DNA of 64,000 bases, taken from contig NZ_BCVI01000053.1 of the NCBI RefSeq assembly GCF_001591665.1, positions 31,269 through 95,268 of the forward strand, given 5' to 3'. This DNA comes from Neobacillus soli NBRC 102451 (GTDB lineage Bacteria; Bacillota; Bacilli; Bacillales; Cytobacillaceae). The notes under the pieces are model-generated. The model worked only from the letters and a program-made list of their open reading frames with translations, had not been told where the DNA came from and did no database searches. Position 1 is the first letter of the stretch. The number at the start of each line of letters is the position of its first letter. The position numbers and the translations under genes were made by a program. This document shows positions 16,876 to 25,664 of this stretch, piece after piece.

Positions 16876-17601
16876 ATGAGTCCAATAAAGGTGATAGTAG
16901 CTGACGATCATCAAGAATCCATAGACATCATGAAACGCTTACTTACAGGTTTACCTGAGTTTCAATTAATCGGACAATGTGTGAACGGGGAGCAGCTCTT
17001 CATGGAGGTCTTTGTCAAGAAGCCTGACCTCGTGCTTACCGCGATAAAACTAGCAAAGAAAAATGGCCTGGAGGCGATGAAGGAGTGTCTTGCTTTTTTA
17101 CCGTCGCTTAAAGTGATTTTTATTACAAGTTATGATGAATATGCCATTGAGGCTTTTTCCATGGCTGCCGTTGATTATCTCGTCAAGCCGGTGGAGGAGG
17201 AGCGTTTAGGGCAGGCGTTGGAGAAAGCGAAAAACATCATCGAGTTTGAACGGGAGAAAATCGGAAACGGTCCGAAGCAGCAGCAAAAAATTCTGCAGCT
17301 TAGGGACCAAACTGCAACCCTGTTTATTCCCCTTGATGAAATCCTCTTTATCGAAAAGGCGGGGAAGAAGTGCCTTGTTTATACGGAAAAGGAGATCTAT
17401 GATACGTCCGAAACCATGGCGCGAATACTACCTCGTCTCGATGATTCTTTTTTCCATGCGCACCGTTCTTATATCATTAATTTAGAAAAGATTTCGCAAA
17501 TCATCCCGCAAAAGGAAAGCTTTATCGTTCATTTTAAGGACTGTGACCAATTGGCGAAAATCTCGAAGTTGAAAATTAATGAAATAAAAAAACTAATCTA
17601 G
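16876..17601 (+). CDS. LytTR-family response regulator with a degenerate receiver
   Basis: 241 residues. The receiver domain (1-~120) keeps the acidic pair (ADDH), the Thr (FITSYDE) and the Lys (VKPVEE). The phospho-acceptor position reads LVLTAIKLAKKNG where family members have LVLxDIxMPGxNG: the Asp is replaced by Ala. It is followed by a LytTR DNA-binding domain (~140-241: FIEKAGKKCLVYT, FFHAHRSYIINLEKI). The paralogue at 22285 has an intact Asp. It therefore probably works without phosphorylation or by other signals. AAGGAAGGG precedes the ATG. It sits between the diguanylate cyclase and the hybrid kinase. Confidence 0.9.
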   Translation: MSPIKVIVADDHQESIDIMKRLLTGLPEFQLIGQCVNGEQLFMEVFVKKPDLVLTAIKLAKKNGLEAMKECLAFLPSLKVIFITSYDEYAIEAFSMAAVDYLVKPVEEERLGQALEKAKNIIEFEREKIGNGPKQQQKILQLRDQTATLFIPLDEILFIEKAGKKCLVYTEKEIYDTSETMARILPRLDDSFFHAHRSYIINLEKISQIIPQKESFIVHFKDCDQLAKISKLKINEIKKLI

Positions 17602-17745
17602 CGTTCCGCACCACCGTATACAATCAACAATCATTCAAAGAACCATCTCTGTCAATAAATGCGGGGAATGTATATTACCAGCAAACCTGTCTAGAGTAAT
17701 TCGGCGTTCCGTCCCTTTTCTGGACAAACGTTTTCGCTGACACCT

Positions 17746-17910
17746 TCACGAGTATAGTTGTTGATTTTGTTCAAGGGCCATTAATAAGTTTAATAATTCG
17801 TCTAACTTTTGACTGCATTCAATTGTTCTTGCTGAAGTTGGTCCATATTGCTCGGCCAATGAAAACAGTTCATTTCGATAGCTTTCAATCATCATTAATA
17901 AATAGGTCAT
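17746..17910 (-). CDS. Spo0E-like aspartyl-phosphate phosphatase, 54 aa
   Basis: The ORF has GAGGAG 8 nt before its ATG. The sequence has the Spo0E family pattern: a first helix (MIESYRNELFSLAEQYG), a turn, then SQKLDELLNLL, matching the diagnostic S-Q-x-L-D motif. Spo0E-type proteins dephosphorylate Spo0A~P and delay sporulation. It lies antisense between a LytTR regulator and a hybrid kinase, so it may link their phosphorelay to development; that link is inference. Too short for most ORF filters. Confidence 0.75.
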   Translation of the reverse strand: MTYLLMMIESYRNELFSLAEQYGPTSARTIECSQKLDELLNLLMALEQNQQLYS

Positions 17911-18123
17911 CTGGGCCGCTCCTCGGTGGAAATATAGGTATATAATACCATTTTTGTGAACCGAATGATATAACTAAATTCCTTAGATGGGAGATTTTTG
18001 GTATGAATAATCGAATTACTAGCATGAATGGTCCATTTGTGTGGATGGAAACTACCCTAGTAAAGGCAGGGGATTTCGCTGAATTATTCTGTTTCATATG
18101 ATATCGGACTTGTTATCTTATCG

Positions 18124-20721
18124 GTGATTGTCGCGATCATTGCTATCTTTGTTTCTTTTAAGATGGTCGACCGTATCGCTGTGGCTCATGGGAAAGAGAA
18201 AACGTACTGGATTGGAACGGGATCTGTCATCTTGACGATCGGTATTTGGGCGATGCATTTTATAGGCATGCTCAGCTATGAAACACAAATCCCTGTTACT
18301 TATCATTTAGGGTTAACGGCCTTATCATTATTTATCCCTTTAATCACTGCTTTGATCGTCATCATTATGAGGACGAAATTCAAAAGCGATTTTCTTTTCA
18401 GATCATTAGGGATCATGCTGATGGGCTTGGCGTTTATGACAATGCACATATTGGGTATGAAATCGATGGAAATGGCTGCTACTGTTCACTATCATCGAAC
18501 TCTGTCAGGCTTTTCTATCTTTCTTGCCTTTTTGATATCATGGGCGCTGTTTTCCTCCTTTTCCCATGTTCAAAAAACCAATAAAAATAAACTAAAAACA
18601 GAAATAATCAGCTCAAGTTTCATTGGATTAGGCTTAGCCATTGTCCACTATACAGCAATGATGGGTATACGTTTAAGCGAATTTTCACCAACCACCGAGA
18701 ATCATCGAATTACGCTGCTACACAATTCGTCTATGCAAATTTCAACGAATTTATTGGCCTATGTAATGGGGCTCGCCACGATTATCATCTTTATTACGAT
18801 CATTGCCTTTGACAGTAAGGCGTTAAGCGACTATAAAGAACGGGTAAAAAAAGCAGAGTCAGCTTTGATGAACACGATCCGCCGCCAGCAAGGAATGACG
18901 TTAAAGTATGTAAAGCGGGGAGACCATTACATTCATACGTTGATGGAAGGTCAATTACTTGAAAAAATGGGCCTTACCCCAGCGATGGAAGCGGGGAAAA
19001 ATCTCCATCAGTTTTATTCCAAACAGGATGCAGATAGGATTGAGCAAGCCTACTCAAAGGCCTGGAATGGCGAAATCAGCGATTACGAAGCCCAGCTAAA
19101 CGGGGTGGATTATTTTGTCACGTTAAGTCCAGTGAAGCAAAAGGGCAAAGTTGTCGAGGTTATCGGTTCGGGTGTGGACATTACCGAGCGCAAACGGACT
19201 GAGCAAATTCACAAGGAGTCGCTGGCGTTAAAAAGCGCGCTAATTAATAGTTTGGAGATTGGTATGGTTGTGATCGATGATGACAGGAAAATCATCGCGA
19301 TCAATCACAGGTGGTGCCAATTGTTGCAAATAGACGTGCCGATTGCGGAGATGGTTGGCAAGGATATTTTTGTCCTGCTGCATGTCTATTTTCAAAATCA
19401 TCAGCAGGACAAGCAGATTGTTAACAAGATCCTGGCGAATAGAAAGCCGGTCGTTGATGAAGTGAACCATTTTGAAAAACAAATCTTTAAAAGGAGCTAT
19501 TTTCCCTTTTATATCGCTGATGAGCTAAAGGGGCATATATGGGCAGTTGAAGATATTACCGAACGGCGGGCGATGGAAAGGGGCATCATCGAAACAAAGG
19601 AAGAAGCGGTCAAGGCCAATCAGGCGAAATCGGAGTTTTTGTCGCGGATGAGTCATGAGCTCCGGACGCCGTTAAATGCGATCCTTGGCTTTTCGCAACT
19701 GTTGGAGTTAGAGGAGACGCTAACCGCGAAGCAGCGGGAGTTTGTCGATCAAATTGGAAAAGGCGGCACCCATCTATTGACGTTAATTAATGACGTCCTA
19801 GATTCAGCGGCGATCGAAGCAGGCAAGTTGAAAATGGAAACGGAGGCCATTAGCATCGGTACCGTTATTGATGAATGTGTTCGCTTTATCTCCCTGCTAG
19901 CAGCTAATAAAGGGGTCCGCATCCTAATCGAGCAAACCGCTCCGGATGATTGTTACGTAGTCGCAGATCGGTTTAGGCTGCAACAAGTATTCTTGAACCT
20001 GCTGGATAATGCGATTAAATATAACCGGGAAAATGGAACGGTGGGGATTCACTGGGATGTGAAGGGTGATTTCCTTTTCGTCCATATTGTCGATAGCGGC
20101 GGAGGAATTCCCTCATCCGAGCATGGACAGATCTTTGAACCGTTTTACCGAAGCGGTCATCAGCAAATCGAAGGAACAGGGATTGGCCTTTCGCTTGTCC
20201 GCCAATTGATTCAATTAATGGGGGGGACCGTCGCTGTTGAAAGCCGGATGGGGGTGGGAAGTGACTTTTGCATCAGCCTGCCGCTGGTGAAAGCTCCGGG
20301 AGCAAGCGTCCTGCCTCAGCTTGAAAAAAAGGCGCCTATCCAGCTCGAAGACAACGAGTTTACGATTTTGTATATTGAGGACAATTTGTCGAACTTGCAA
20401 TTAATCAAAGAGATTCTCGGCACGATTCCAGGGATTGGCTTCCTTTCTGCTGTGACCGGCGCTGAGGGAATCGAGCTGGCCCTGGTGCAGCGGCCGGATT
20501 TAATCCTATTAGATCTCAACCTTCCAGATCTCAATGGCTATGAAGTGTTTGAGCGGATCAAAGCGAATCCTGCCTGCGAACGAACCCCAATCATTGCCTT
20601 AAGCGCCAATGCCATCCAAGCTGACATCAATCGGGCACTGGCGAAAGGATTTACCGACTATATCTGTAAGCCCATTGATATTCCAGTCTTTTTAAGTGTA
20701 GTGGCGAACCATTTACGATAA
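18124..20721 (+). CDS. MHYT-PAS-PAS hybrid sensor histidine kinase with C-terminal receiver
   Basis: 865 residues from the GTG at 18124. Order: MHYT sensor (to ~225) with MHFIGM, MHILGM and VHYTAM motifs in successive helices; PAS (~245-350); PAS (~360-475); HisKA with the phosphorylated His in SHELRTPLNAIL; HATPase with LLDNAIKYN, DSGGGI and GTGIGLSLVRQL; receiver (~735-860) with YIEDN, LILLDLNLPDLNG and ICKPID. MHYT domains are thought to sense diatomic gases through bound metal. The start is doubtful: 18124 lacks an RBS and trims the first helix. The frame is open upstream to 18064 with AGGCAGGGG placed before ATT 18073 or CTG 18079. It may send phosphate to one of the nearby regulators. 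Confidence 0.9.
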   Translation: MIVAIIAIFVSFKMVDRIAVAHGKEKTYWIGTGSVILTIGIWAMHFIGMLSYETQIPVTYHLGLTALSLFIPLITALIVIIMRTKFKSDFLFRSLGIMLMGLAFMTMHILGMKSMEMAATVHYHRTLSGFSIFLAFLISWALFSSFSHVQKTNKNKLKTEIISSSFIGLGLAIVHYTAMMGIRLSEFSPTTENHRITLLHNSSMQISTNLLAYVMGLATIIIFITIIAFDSKALSDYKERVKKAESALMNTIRRQQGMTLKYVKRGDHYIHTLMEGQLLEKMGLTPAMEAGKNLHQFYSKQDADRIEQAYSKAWNGEISDYEAQLNGVDYFVTLSPVKQKGKVVEVIGSGVDITERKRTEQIHKESLALKSALINSLEIGMVVIDDDRKIIAINHRWCQLLQIDVPIAEMVGKDIFVLLHVYFQNHQQDKQIVNKILANRKPVVDEVNHFEKQIFKRSYFPFYIADELKGHIWAVEDITERRAMERGIIETKEEAVKANQAKSEFLSRMSHELRTPLNAILGFSQLLELEETLTAKQREFVDQIGKGGTHLLTLINDVLDSAAIEAGKLKMETEAISIGTVIDECVRFISLLAANKGVRILIEQTAPDDCYVVADRFRLQQVFLNLLDNAIKYNRENGTVGIHWDVKGDFLFVHIVDSGGGIPSSEHGQIFEPFYRSGHQQIEGTGIGLSLVRQLIQLMGGTVAVESRMGVGSDFCISLPLVKAPGASVLPQLEKKAPIQLEDNEFTILYIEDNLSNLQLIKEILGTIPGIGFLSAVTGAEGIELALVQRPDLILLDLNLPDLNGYEVFERIKANPACERTPIIALSANAIQADINRALAKGFTDYICKPIDIPVFLSVVANHLR

Positions 20722-20826
20722 TCACTGCTAGGAAATCTGGCGGCGACTGATTATCGTTTTGGCTCTGTAAAACAATACTTTTGATATAATGGCCGGTTTA
20801 GGTTTTTGGTGACAGAAATAAAAGTA

Positions 20827-21066
20827 TTAAAGACATTTTGAGCGCATTGACAGTCAGTTATGTCTTTAAGAAGGGCAGTTAAAGACATTTTGAGCGCATA
20901 GAAGGGCAGTTATGTCTTTAAGAGAGGCTATTAAAGACATTTTGAGCACATTGATGGGTAGTTTTGTCTTTAAGAAGGGCTATTAAAGACATTTTGACCA
21001 CATTGATGGTCAATTTTGTCTTTAAGAGAGGCTATTAAAGACATTTTGACCACTTAGGCGGTCAGA
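20827..21066. repeat. Five tandem 52-bp repeats with TTAAAGACAT/ATGTCTTTAA hairpins
   Basis: TTAAAGACAT starts at 20827, 20879, 20931, 20983 and 21035, exactly 52 bp apart. Each of the first four units carries the inverted partner (A)TGTCTTTAA about 33 bp later, giving a 9-10 bp stem. The fourth unit has a further inner stem TGACCA / TGGTCA. The remaining gap (21067-21448) shows only a probable leader for the EAL gene. Confidence 0.9.
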
Positions 21067-21448
21067 TAAAACCGCTTCATAAAGCCAATAAACAACTAGC
21101 AGAAAAAGCACCCACAATCGATAAGACCACCCTTCCATAACAATAGACCTAATGATATGATATTTTTGTAAATGTTGCGAAATGTCTCCTTTTGTGTCGT
21201 ATTCTGCCAGTTTTTTAAGTTATTAGGTCTATTTACCTGTCTGTTAGGCACGAAGGCGGTTAGACACTTTTGTTGTTAATGGTTATATTTAGGATATAAA
21301 ACGTTTTGGGATGATTTTGGAGAAAGAATCAAGAAGGCAAAGTGAACGTCCCAAGCGATGAAAACAAATCCTTTATCATAAAAATCTACTATATTTTTCT
21401 GAATAATAAATTCCTCTTACAAAAAGAAATGACGGATGGGTTAGGAGT

Positions 21449-22249
21449 GTGATTCATATCAGCAATGTTCTCCTTCAAAGAATGGAACATGTTTATCAGC
21501 CAATGTGGAATGTAGACGCCATGAGTATTTTTGGTTATGAAGCGTTGCTGCGGTTTCCGGGCGGATATGGCGGTGGCAATATTGAGCAGATCTTTGCTGC
21601 GGCCCGAACGGAAGGGACGTTATACGAGCTTGATACGCGATCATTCGCGCAGGCGATCAGTCGGTTTCCGTTAAAAAAGCCTGCGGAGGGGCTGCTGTTT
21701 CTCAATCTTTATCCGTCGACATTGCTCCATCCTCACTTTCCTTTTTTCATGAATAATTTAGTAAAAAAGTTTCCTTTCGTTCGCGGGCGGGTCGTCATTG
21801 AATTAAATGAAACGATAGAAGAAGAATCCTGCTGGGCTCTTCCTGAATTTAAGAAAAGAATCTCGTTAATTAAAGACCTCGGCATGAAGATCGCCCTTGA
21901 TGATGTGGGCAAAGGAGCAACGGGGTTAGAAAAAATGATTGAGTTTTCCCCGGATTACATTAAGCTCGACCGCTACTTTTCCATCGGACTATCGATGTCG
22001 CCGAAAAAACAGCAAATCATTTCGCTGTTACTTCAATATGCACAGTACAAAATGGGCGTGATCTTAGAAGGAATTGAAGAGGATGACGATTTAGCTGCGG
22101 CCATCGACATCCATGTGCCGATTATTCAGGGATACCTGTTAGGAAAACCGGTAAAACTAACAGCCCAGACGGTCTTTGGGAAGTATCAGGCCCCACTCAA
22201 AACACAATGTATGGCTCCTTCATTTTATCCCGAAACTGGTGTAAAATAA
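21449..22249 (+). CDS. EAL-domain c-di-GMP phosphodiesterase
   Basis: 266 residues, essentially a lone EAL domain. The residues needed for catalysis are present: EALLRF (EAL motif), LNLYPSTL (Asn), IELNE (Glu), ALDDVGKG (metal-binding Asp pair), IKLDR (Lys), LEGIEE (Glu) and IQGYLLGKP (Gln). It should hydrolyse c-di-GMP to pGpG in the cytosol. The GTG start is not well supported, because AGGAG lies only one base before it; no better start was found. It precedes a LytTR regulator by 35 nt and probably forms an operon with it. Confidence 0.88.
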   Translation: MIHISNVLLQRMEHVYQPMWNVDAMSIFGYEALLRFPGGYGGGNIEQIFAAARTEGTLYELDTRSFAQAISRFPLKKPAEGLLFLNLYPSTLLHPHFPFFMNNLVKKFPFVRGRVVIELNETIEEESCWALPEFKKRISLIKDLGMKIALDDVGKGATGLEKMIEFSPDYIKLDRYFSIGLSMSPKKQQIISLLLQYAQYKMGVILEGIEEDDDLAAAIDIHVPIIQGYLLGKPVKLTAQTVFGKYQAPLKTQCMAPSFYPETGVK

Positions 22250-22284
22250 TGGGGATGCAGCGGCATCAAAACTAGTGTGTAAAA

Positions 22285-23028
22285 GTGAGTGGTGGCATGA
22301 AGAATCTGAACGTGATGATAGCGGATGACGACCTTTCATCGAAAATACTGCTAGGCCATTATATTCATTTATTCCCTGGATATAGGCTGTTAGCGGAGGC
22401 GTCTAGCGGTGAAGAGCTTCTAAAGCTTGTTAGGAAGAAGCAGCCGGATATTGTGTTAGTGGATATTCATATGCCGGGAATCAATGGCATCGAGGCAGCC
22501 CAGCTGTGTAAGGAAGTGGTTCCTTCGCTTCAGGTGATTTTTACAACGGGGTCTGATGAGTTTGCGGTGGAGGCGTTTAACCTCTCAGTGGTGGACTATA
22601 TTGTGAAACCAATCGAGAAGGTGCGACTGTTAATTGCCTTAGAGAAGGCCAAGATTGGTTTGCAATTACACAAGCGATTGGAAGCGAAGCAGGGAGCACC
22701 CGCTCTTAATAAGCTGGCGATTAAGTCGAATCAAGCGTTTCTTTATCTTGCGATGGAAGATATCGTCTTTGTCGAAAAAGAAAGAAGAAAGTCGATGATC
22801 CATTTGGAAGCGGAGCAGGTGGAGTCCTCCGATTCCCTTCAGGATATTGCCAAACGCTTGCCGAACTACTTTTATCGAGCCCACCGCTCGTACGTCGTGA
22901 ATCTGAGGAAAATCGTCAAGATTGAAGCGTTCGGTGAAACCTATCTCGCCCATTTTGCCCATTCGGAAAAGACTGCCCATATTTCCAAATTACAAATTCA
23001 AGCAGTGCATCGTTTAATAGGGAAATGA
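22285..23028 (+). CDS. LytTR-family response regulator
   Basis: 247 residues. The receiver (~5-125) has the acidic pair (ADDDL), the phospho-acceptor Asp in IVLVDIHMPGINGIEA, Thr in FTTGSDE and Lys in VKPIEK. The LytTR DNA-binding domain (~150-247) has FVEKERRKSMIHL, FYRAHRSYVVNLRKI and HISKLQIQAVHRLIGK. The first possible start is GTG 22285; ATG 22297 (MKNLNVMIADDD) is equally plausible. No histidine kinase is adjacent; the hybrid kinase at 18124 is a possible partner. Terminator at 23041. Confidence 0.9.
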   Translation: MSGGMKNLNVMIADDDLSSKILLGHYIHLFPGYRLLAEASSGEELLKLVRKKQPDIVLVDIHMPGINGIEAAQLCKEVVPSLQVIFTTGSDEFAVEAFNLSVVDYIVKPIEKVRLLIALEKAKIGLQLHKRLEAKQGAPALNKLAIKSNQAFLYLAMEDIVFVEKERRKSMIHLEAEQVESSDSLQDIAKRLPNYFYRAHRSYVVNLRKIVKIEAFGETYLAHFAHSEKTAHISKLQIQAVHRLIGK

Positions 23029-23040
23029 GTTTGTTTTCAT

Positions 23041-23063
23041 GAGGTGAGAAACCTCTTTTTTTT
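23041..23063 (+). terminator. Terminator after the LytTR gene
   Basis: GAGGT / ACCTC stem with a GAGAA loop, followed by eight T, 12 nt after the stop codon. Confidence 0.8.
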
Positions 23064-23299
23064 ATGGAAAAAGGGCGGAGCGCCGCATAATAAACCTGAA
23101 AAAAAAGTTCATTTTATCATTTCGATAAGTGAGGTACGGCACTGCTCACACCGCCTTTGCAATCGGAACCATTCCCTTCGGTCATCTCAGTCTGCTTAGT
23201 TGTAGTTTATTCCAATTCCCTGTTTCCTCTTCAAAAATCTTACAAATGGGTGTTTAATAGATAAAGTGATATTAAATCTGACAAAACAAGTAAAAATAC

Positions 23300-23354
23300 G
23301 ACAAATTGTGATATAATAGACAACGCTTTGTATATACATTTTTAGGAGGACGAA
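23300..23354 (+). promoter_or_regulatory. Promoter and RBS of the exopolysaccharide operon
   Basis: An extended -10 TGATATAAT (TATAAT at 23312-23317) without a clear -35, which suggests activator dependence. TAGGAGGA follows at 23342-23350 ahead of ATG 23355. The 23064-23300 stretch shows nothing else recognisable. Confidence 0.6.
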
Positions 23355-24104
23355 ATGGAAGAGACAATTAGTTTAAAAGAGCTGCTCGAGACCCTGAAAA
23401 AACGATTGTTGTTAATCGTGTCGATAACGTTAATTGCTGCGATAGCCAGTGGAGTGGTAAGTTACTTTTTCTTGACCCCGATTTACCAAGCTTCAACACA
23501 AATTCTTGTGAACCAAGCGAAAAGCGAACAATCAGTGTACAGCCCAAGTGAAGTTCAAACAAACCTTCAATTAATTAATACCTATAATGTCATTATTAAA
23601 AGTCCAGCGATCTTAGATATTGTCGTCGATGAGCTTGACTTGAATATGACTGCCTCACAATTAAATGGAAAAATTACCGTTGGCAGTGAAAAGGATTCCC
23701 AGGTTGTTAACGTAGCCGTTCAGGATCCTGATGCGAAAGTAGCGGCGCAAATTGCGAACAAGACAGCTGAAGTGTTCAAAAAAGAGATTGCCAATATCAT
23801 GAACGTTAATAACGTCAGTATTTTGGCAAAAGCGGATGTTTCCGAAAATCCAGCGCCAATTAAACCTAGACCCGCGTTAAATGTCGCGATTGCGATTGTT
23901 GTGGGCTTAATGGCTGGTGTCGGACTTGCGTTCTTATTGGAGTACTTTAATAACACGATTAAAAACGAACAAGATGTTGAAAAAATCTTAGGTCTTCCAA
24001 TCTTAGGTGTGATTGCCACGATTGATGATCAAAAGATGGAAGAATCGATTGCGCGTCGTGCAGCAAGAAAATCAACAGTAAGAGGTGAGACACTTGGCTC
24101 TTAA
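23355..24104 (+). CDS. Wzz/CapA-type chain-length modulator of the tyrosine kinase
   Basis: 249 residues. Wzz domain between two transmembrane helices: LLLIVSITLIAAIASGVVSYFFL near residues 15-37 and ALNVAIAIVVGLMAGVGLAFLLEYF near 175-200. The extracellular part contains the Wzz-type ILVNQAKSEQSVYSPSEV. The end of the second helix has the proline-rich PAPIKPRPALN motif typical of polysaccharide co-polymerases. It should control polymer length and activate the BY-kinase through its cytoplasmic tail. First gene of the locus; its end overlaps the next gene. Confidence 0.9.
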   Translation: MEETISLKELLETLKKRLLLIVSITLIAAIASGVVSYFFLTPIYQASTQILVNQAKSEQSVYSPSEVQTNLQLINTYNVIIKSPAILDIVVDELDLNMTASQLNGKITVGSEKDSQVVNVAVQDPDAKVAAQIANKTAEVFKKEIANIMNVNNVSILAKADVSENPAPIKPRPALNVAIAIVVGLMAGVGLAFLLEYFNNTIKNEQDVEKILGLPILGVIATIDDQKMEESIARRAARKSTVRGETLGS

Positions 24105-24795
24105 AAAGAAGAAACTGATGAGTAAAGATGCCAGCCGGAAGCTAATATCAGCGGTTGATCCGAAATCTCCGATTTCTGAGCAATACCGAACGATTCGAAC
24201 GAATATCCAGTATTCTTCCATTGATAAAGAAATAAGGGCGATCATGGTGACTTCTTCGGGACCTGCGGAAGGTAAGTCGACGACCGTAGCGAACTTGGCC
24301 GTGACCTTTGCCCAGCTCGGTAAAAAAGTATTGCTTGTCGATGCCGATCTTCGGAAGCCAACCGTCCATCATACGTTTGGTGTGGATAACCTTTGGGGCT
24401 TTACGACGATATTAACCAAGCAAAAGACGCTGGCGGAGACGGTAGTGGAAACGGGTGAGCAGGATTTATATGTGTTAACGAGCGGACCGATACCGCCCAA
24501 TCCAGCTGAACTATTGAGTTCGAAATCAATGGAACAATTTATTGAAGAAGCAAAAGAACAATTTGATTATGTGTTATTTGATACACCGCCATTATTAGCC
24601 GTAGCCGATCCGCAAATTCTCGCTAACCAGTGTGATGGTACCATTTTGGTTGTCTTCAGCGAAAGGACAGAAATAGAACAGGCCAAAAAGAGTAAAGAAT
24701 TGCTCGAGCATGCCCAAAGCAAGCTCTTAGGTGTGGTCTTAAACCATAAAGAAGTTAAAAATAGTGATTATTACTATTATTATGGGGCAAAGTGA
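24094..24795 (+). CDS. CpsD/CapB-type tyrosine-protein kinase (BY-kinase)
   Basis: Cytoplasmic BY-kinase of the Wzz/kinase split type. Walker A is GPAEGKSTTVANLA, Walker A' is LLVDADLRKPT and Walker B is VLFDTPP. The C-terminus ends in a tyrosine cluster (SDYYYYYGAK), the autophosphorylation site. It also has the SEQYRTIRTNIQYSS start typical of the family. TTG 24094 is chosen because AGAGGTGA sits 5 nt upstream; an in-frame GTG at 24085 lies inside that RBS. It overlaps the modulator gene by 11 nt. Together with the modulator and the phosphatase at 24894 it forms the usual regulatory triad of capsule loci. Confidence 0.93.
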   Translation: MALKKKKLMSKDASRKLISAVDPKSPISEQYRTIRTNIQYSSIDKEIRAIMVTSSGPAEGKSTTVANLAVTFAQLGKKVLLVDADLRKPTVHHTFGVDNLWGFTTILTKQKTLAETVVETGEQDLYVLTSGPIPPNPAELLSSKSMEQFIEEAKEQFDYVLFDTPPLLAVADPQILANQCDGTILVVFSERTEIEQAKKSKELLEHAQSKLLGVVLNHKEVKNSDYYYYYGAK

Positions 24796-24893
24796 CAAAT
24801 TTCGACAAATCCCACCCTTTACCAATGTTTTTGGCAGTGTTACTATTGAAAATGTCATAAAGATTTAACATTTATCGGAAAAGGGTGGGGCTT

Positions 24894-25658
24894 ATGATTG
24901 ATTTACATTGTCACATATTGCCTGCTATTGATGACGGGGCAAGGGATTTGTCAGAAAGCATCAAAATGGCACAGAAGGCTGTCGAACAAGGAATTGATAC
25001 GATTGTTGCTACCCCGCACCATTTAAACAGTCGATACGAAAATCCGAAGCAAACGATTATTGAGAGAGTCAGAGAATTAAATAAGGTATTGCTAGAAGAA
25101 AAGATAGATTTGAATGTGCTGCCTGGCCAGGAAACACGGATCCACGGTGAAATGATCGAAGGCTTTGATGTGGGAGAGATCCTGCCAATCGATGATACCC
25201 AGTATCTATTGGTAGAATTCTCTTCGAGCCATGTGCCGCGATACACAGAGAAGTTGTTTTATGACTTGCAGATGAAGGGACTTATCCCCGTGATTGTTCA
25301 TCCGGAACGAAACCAGGAAATCATCGAACGACCGGAGATTCTGTATCAGCTTGTGAAAAAAGGCGCATTGACGCAAATCACGGCGGCGAGCATTTGCGGA
25401 GATTTTGGAAAGAAGATTAAGAGTTTTTCTTTACAATTAATCGAGGCGAACCTAACTCACTTTATTGCTTCGGATGCTCATAACACTGGCAATCGGACGT
25501 TTAAGATGCGTGAGGCCTTCGGCGTTGTTCAAGAGAAGTATGGGAATGACATGGCTTTTCTGTTTAAGGAAAATGCCGCGCTTGTGATTGAGGGCAGTCA
25601 TGTTTATAAGGAAGTGCCGGAGCGGATTAAGAAGAAGAAGTTCTTTAAGATTTTTTAG
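24894..25658 (+). CDS. CpsB/CapC (YwqE)-type PHP tyrosine-protein phosphatase
   Basis: About 254 residues, PHP fold. Metal-binding motifs are DLHCHILPAIDDGARD at the N-terminus, ATPHH near residue 40, VHPERN and DAHN. These manganese-dependent enzymes remove phosphate from the tyrosine cluster of the BY-kinase. ATG 24894 (MIDLHCH) with AAGGGTGG upstream is preferred over GTG 24885. A ~370-nt gap follows, breaking an otherwise compact operon. Confidence 0.93.
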   Translation: MIDLHCHILPAIDDGARDLSESIKMAQKAVEQGIDTIVATPHHLNSRYENPKQTIIERVRELNKVLLEEKIDLNVLPGQETRIHGEMIEGFDVGEILPIDDTQYLLVEFSSSHVPRYTEKLFYDLQMKGLIPVIVHPERNQEIIERPEILYQLVKKGALTQITAASICGDFGKKIKSFSLQLIEANLTHFIASDAHNTGNRTFKMREAFGVVQEKYGNDMAFLFKENAALVIEGSHVYKEVPERIKKKKFFKIF

Positions 25659-25664
25659 ATGATG

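Noticed and set aside
667..21066. CRISPR arrays
   Set aside because: Repeats have no unique spacers of constant length, the units are contiguous, and no cas genes are present.
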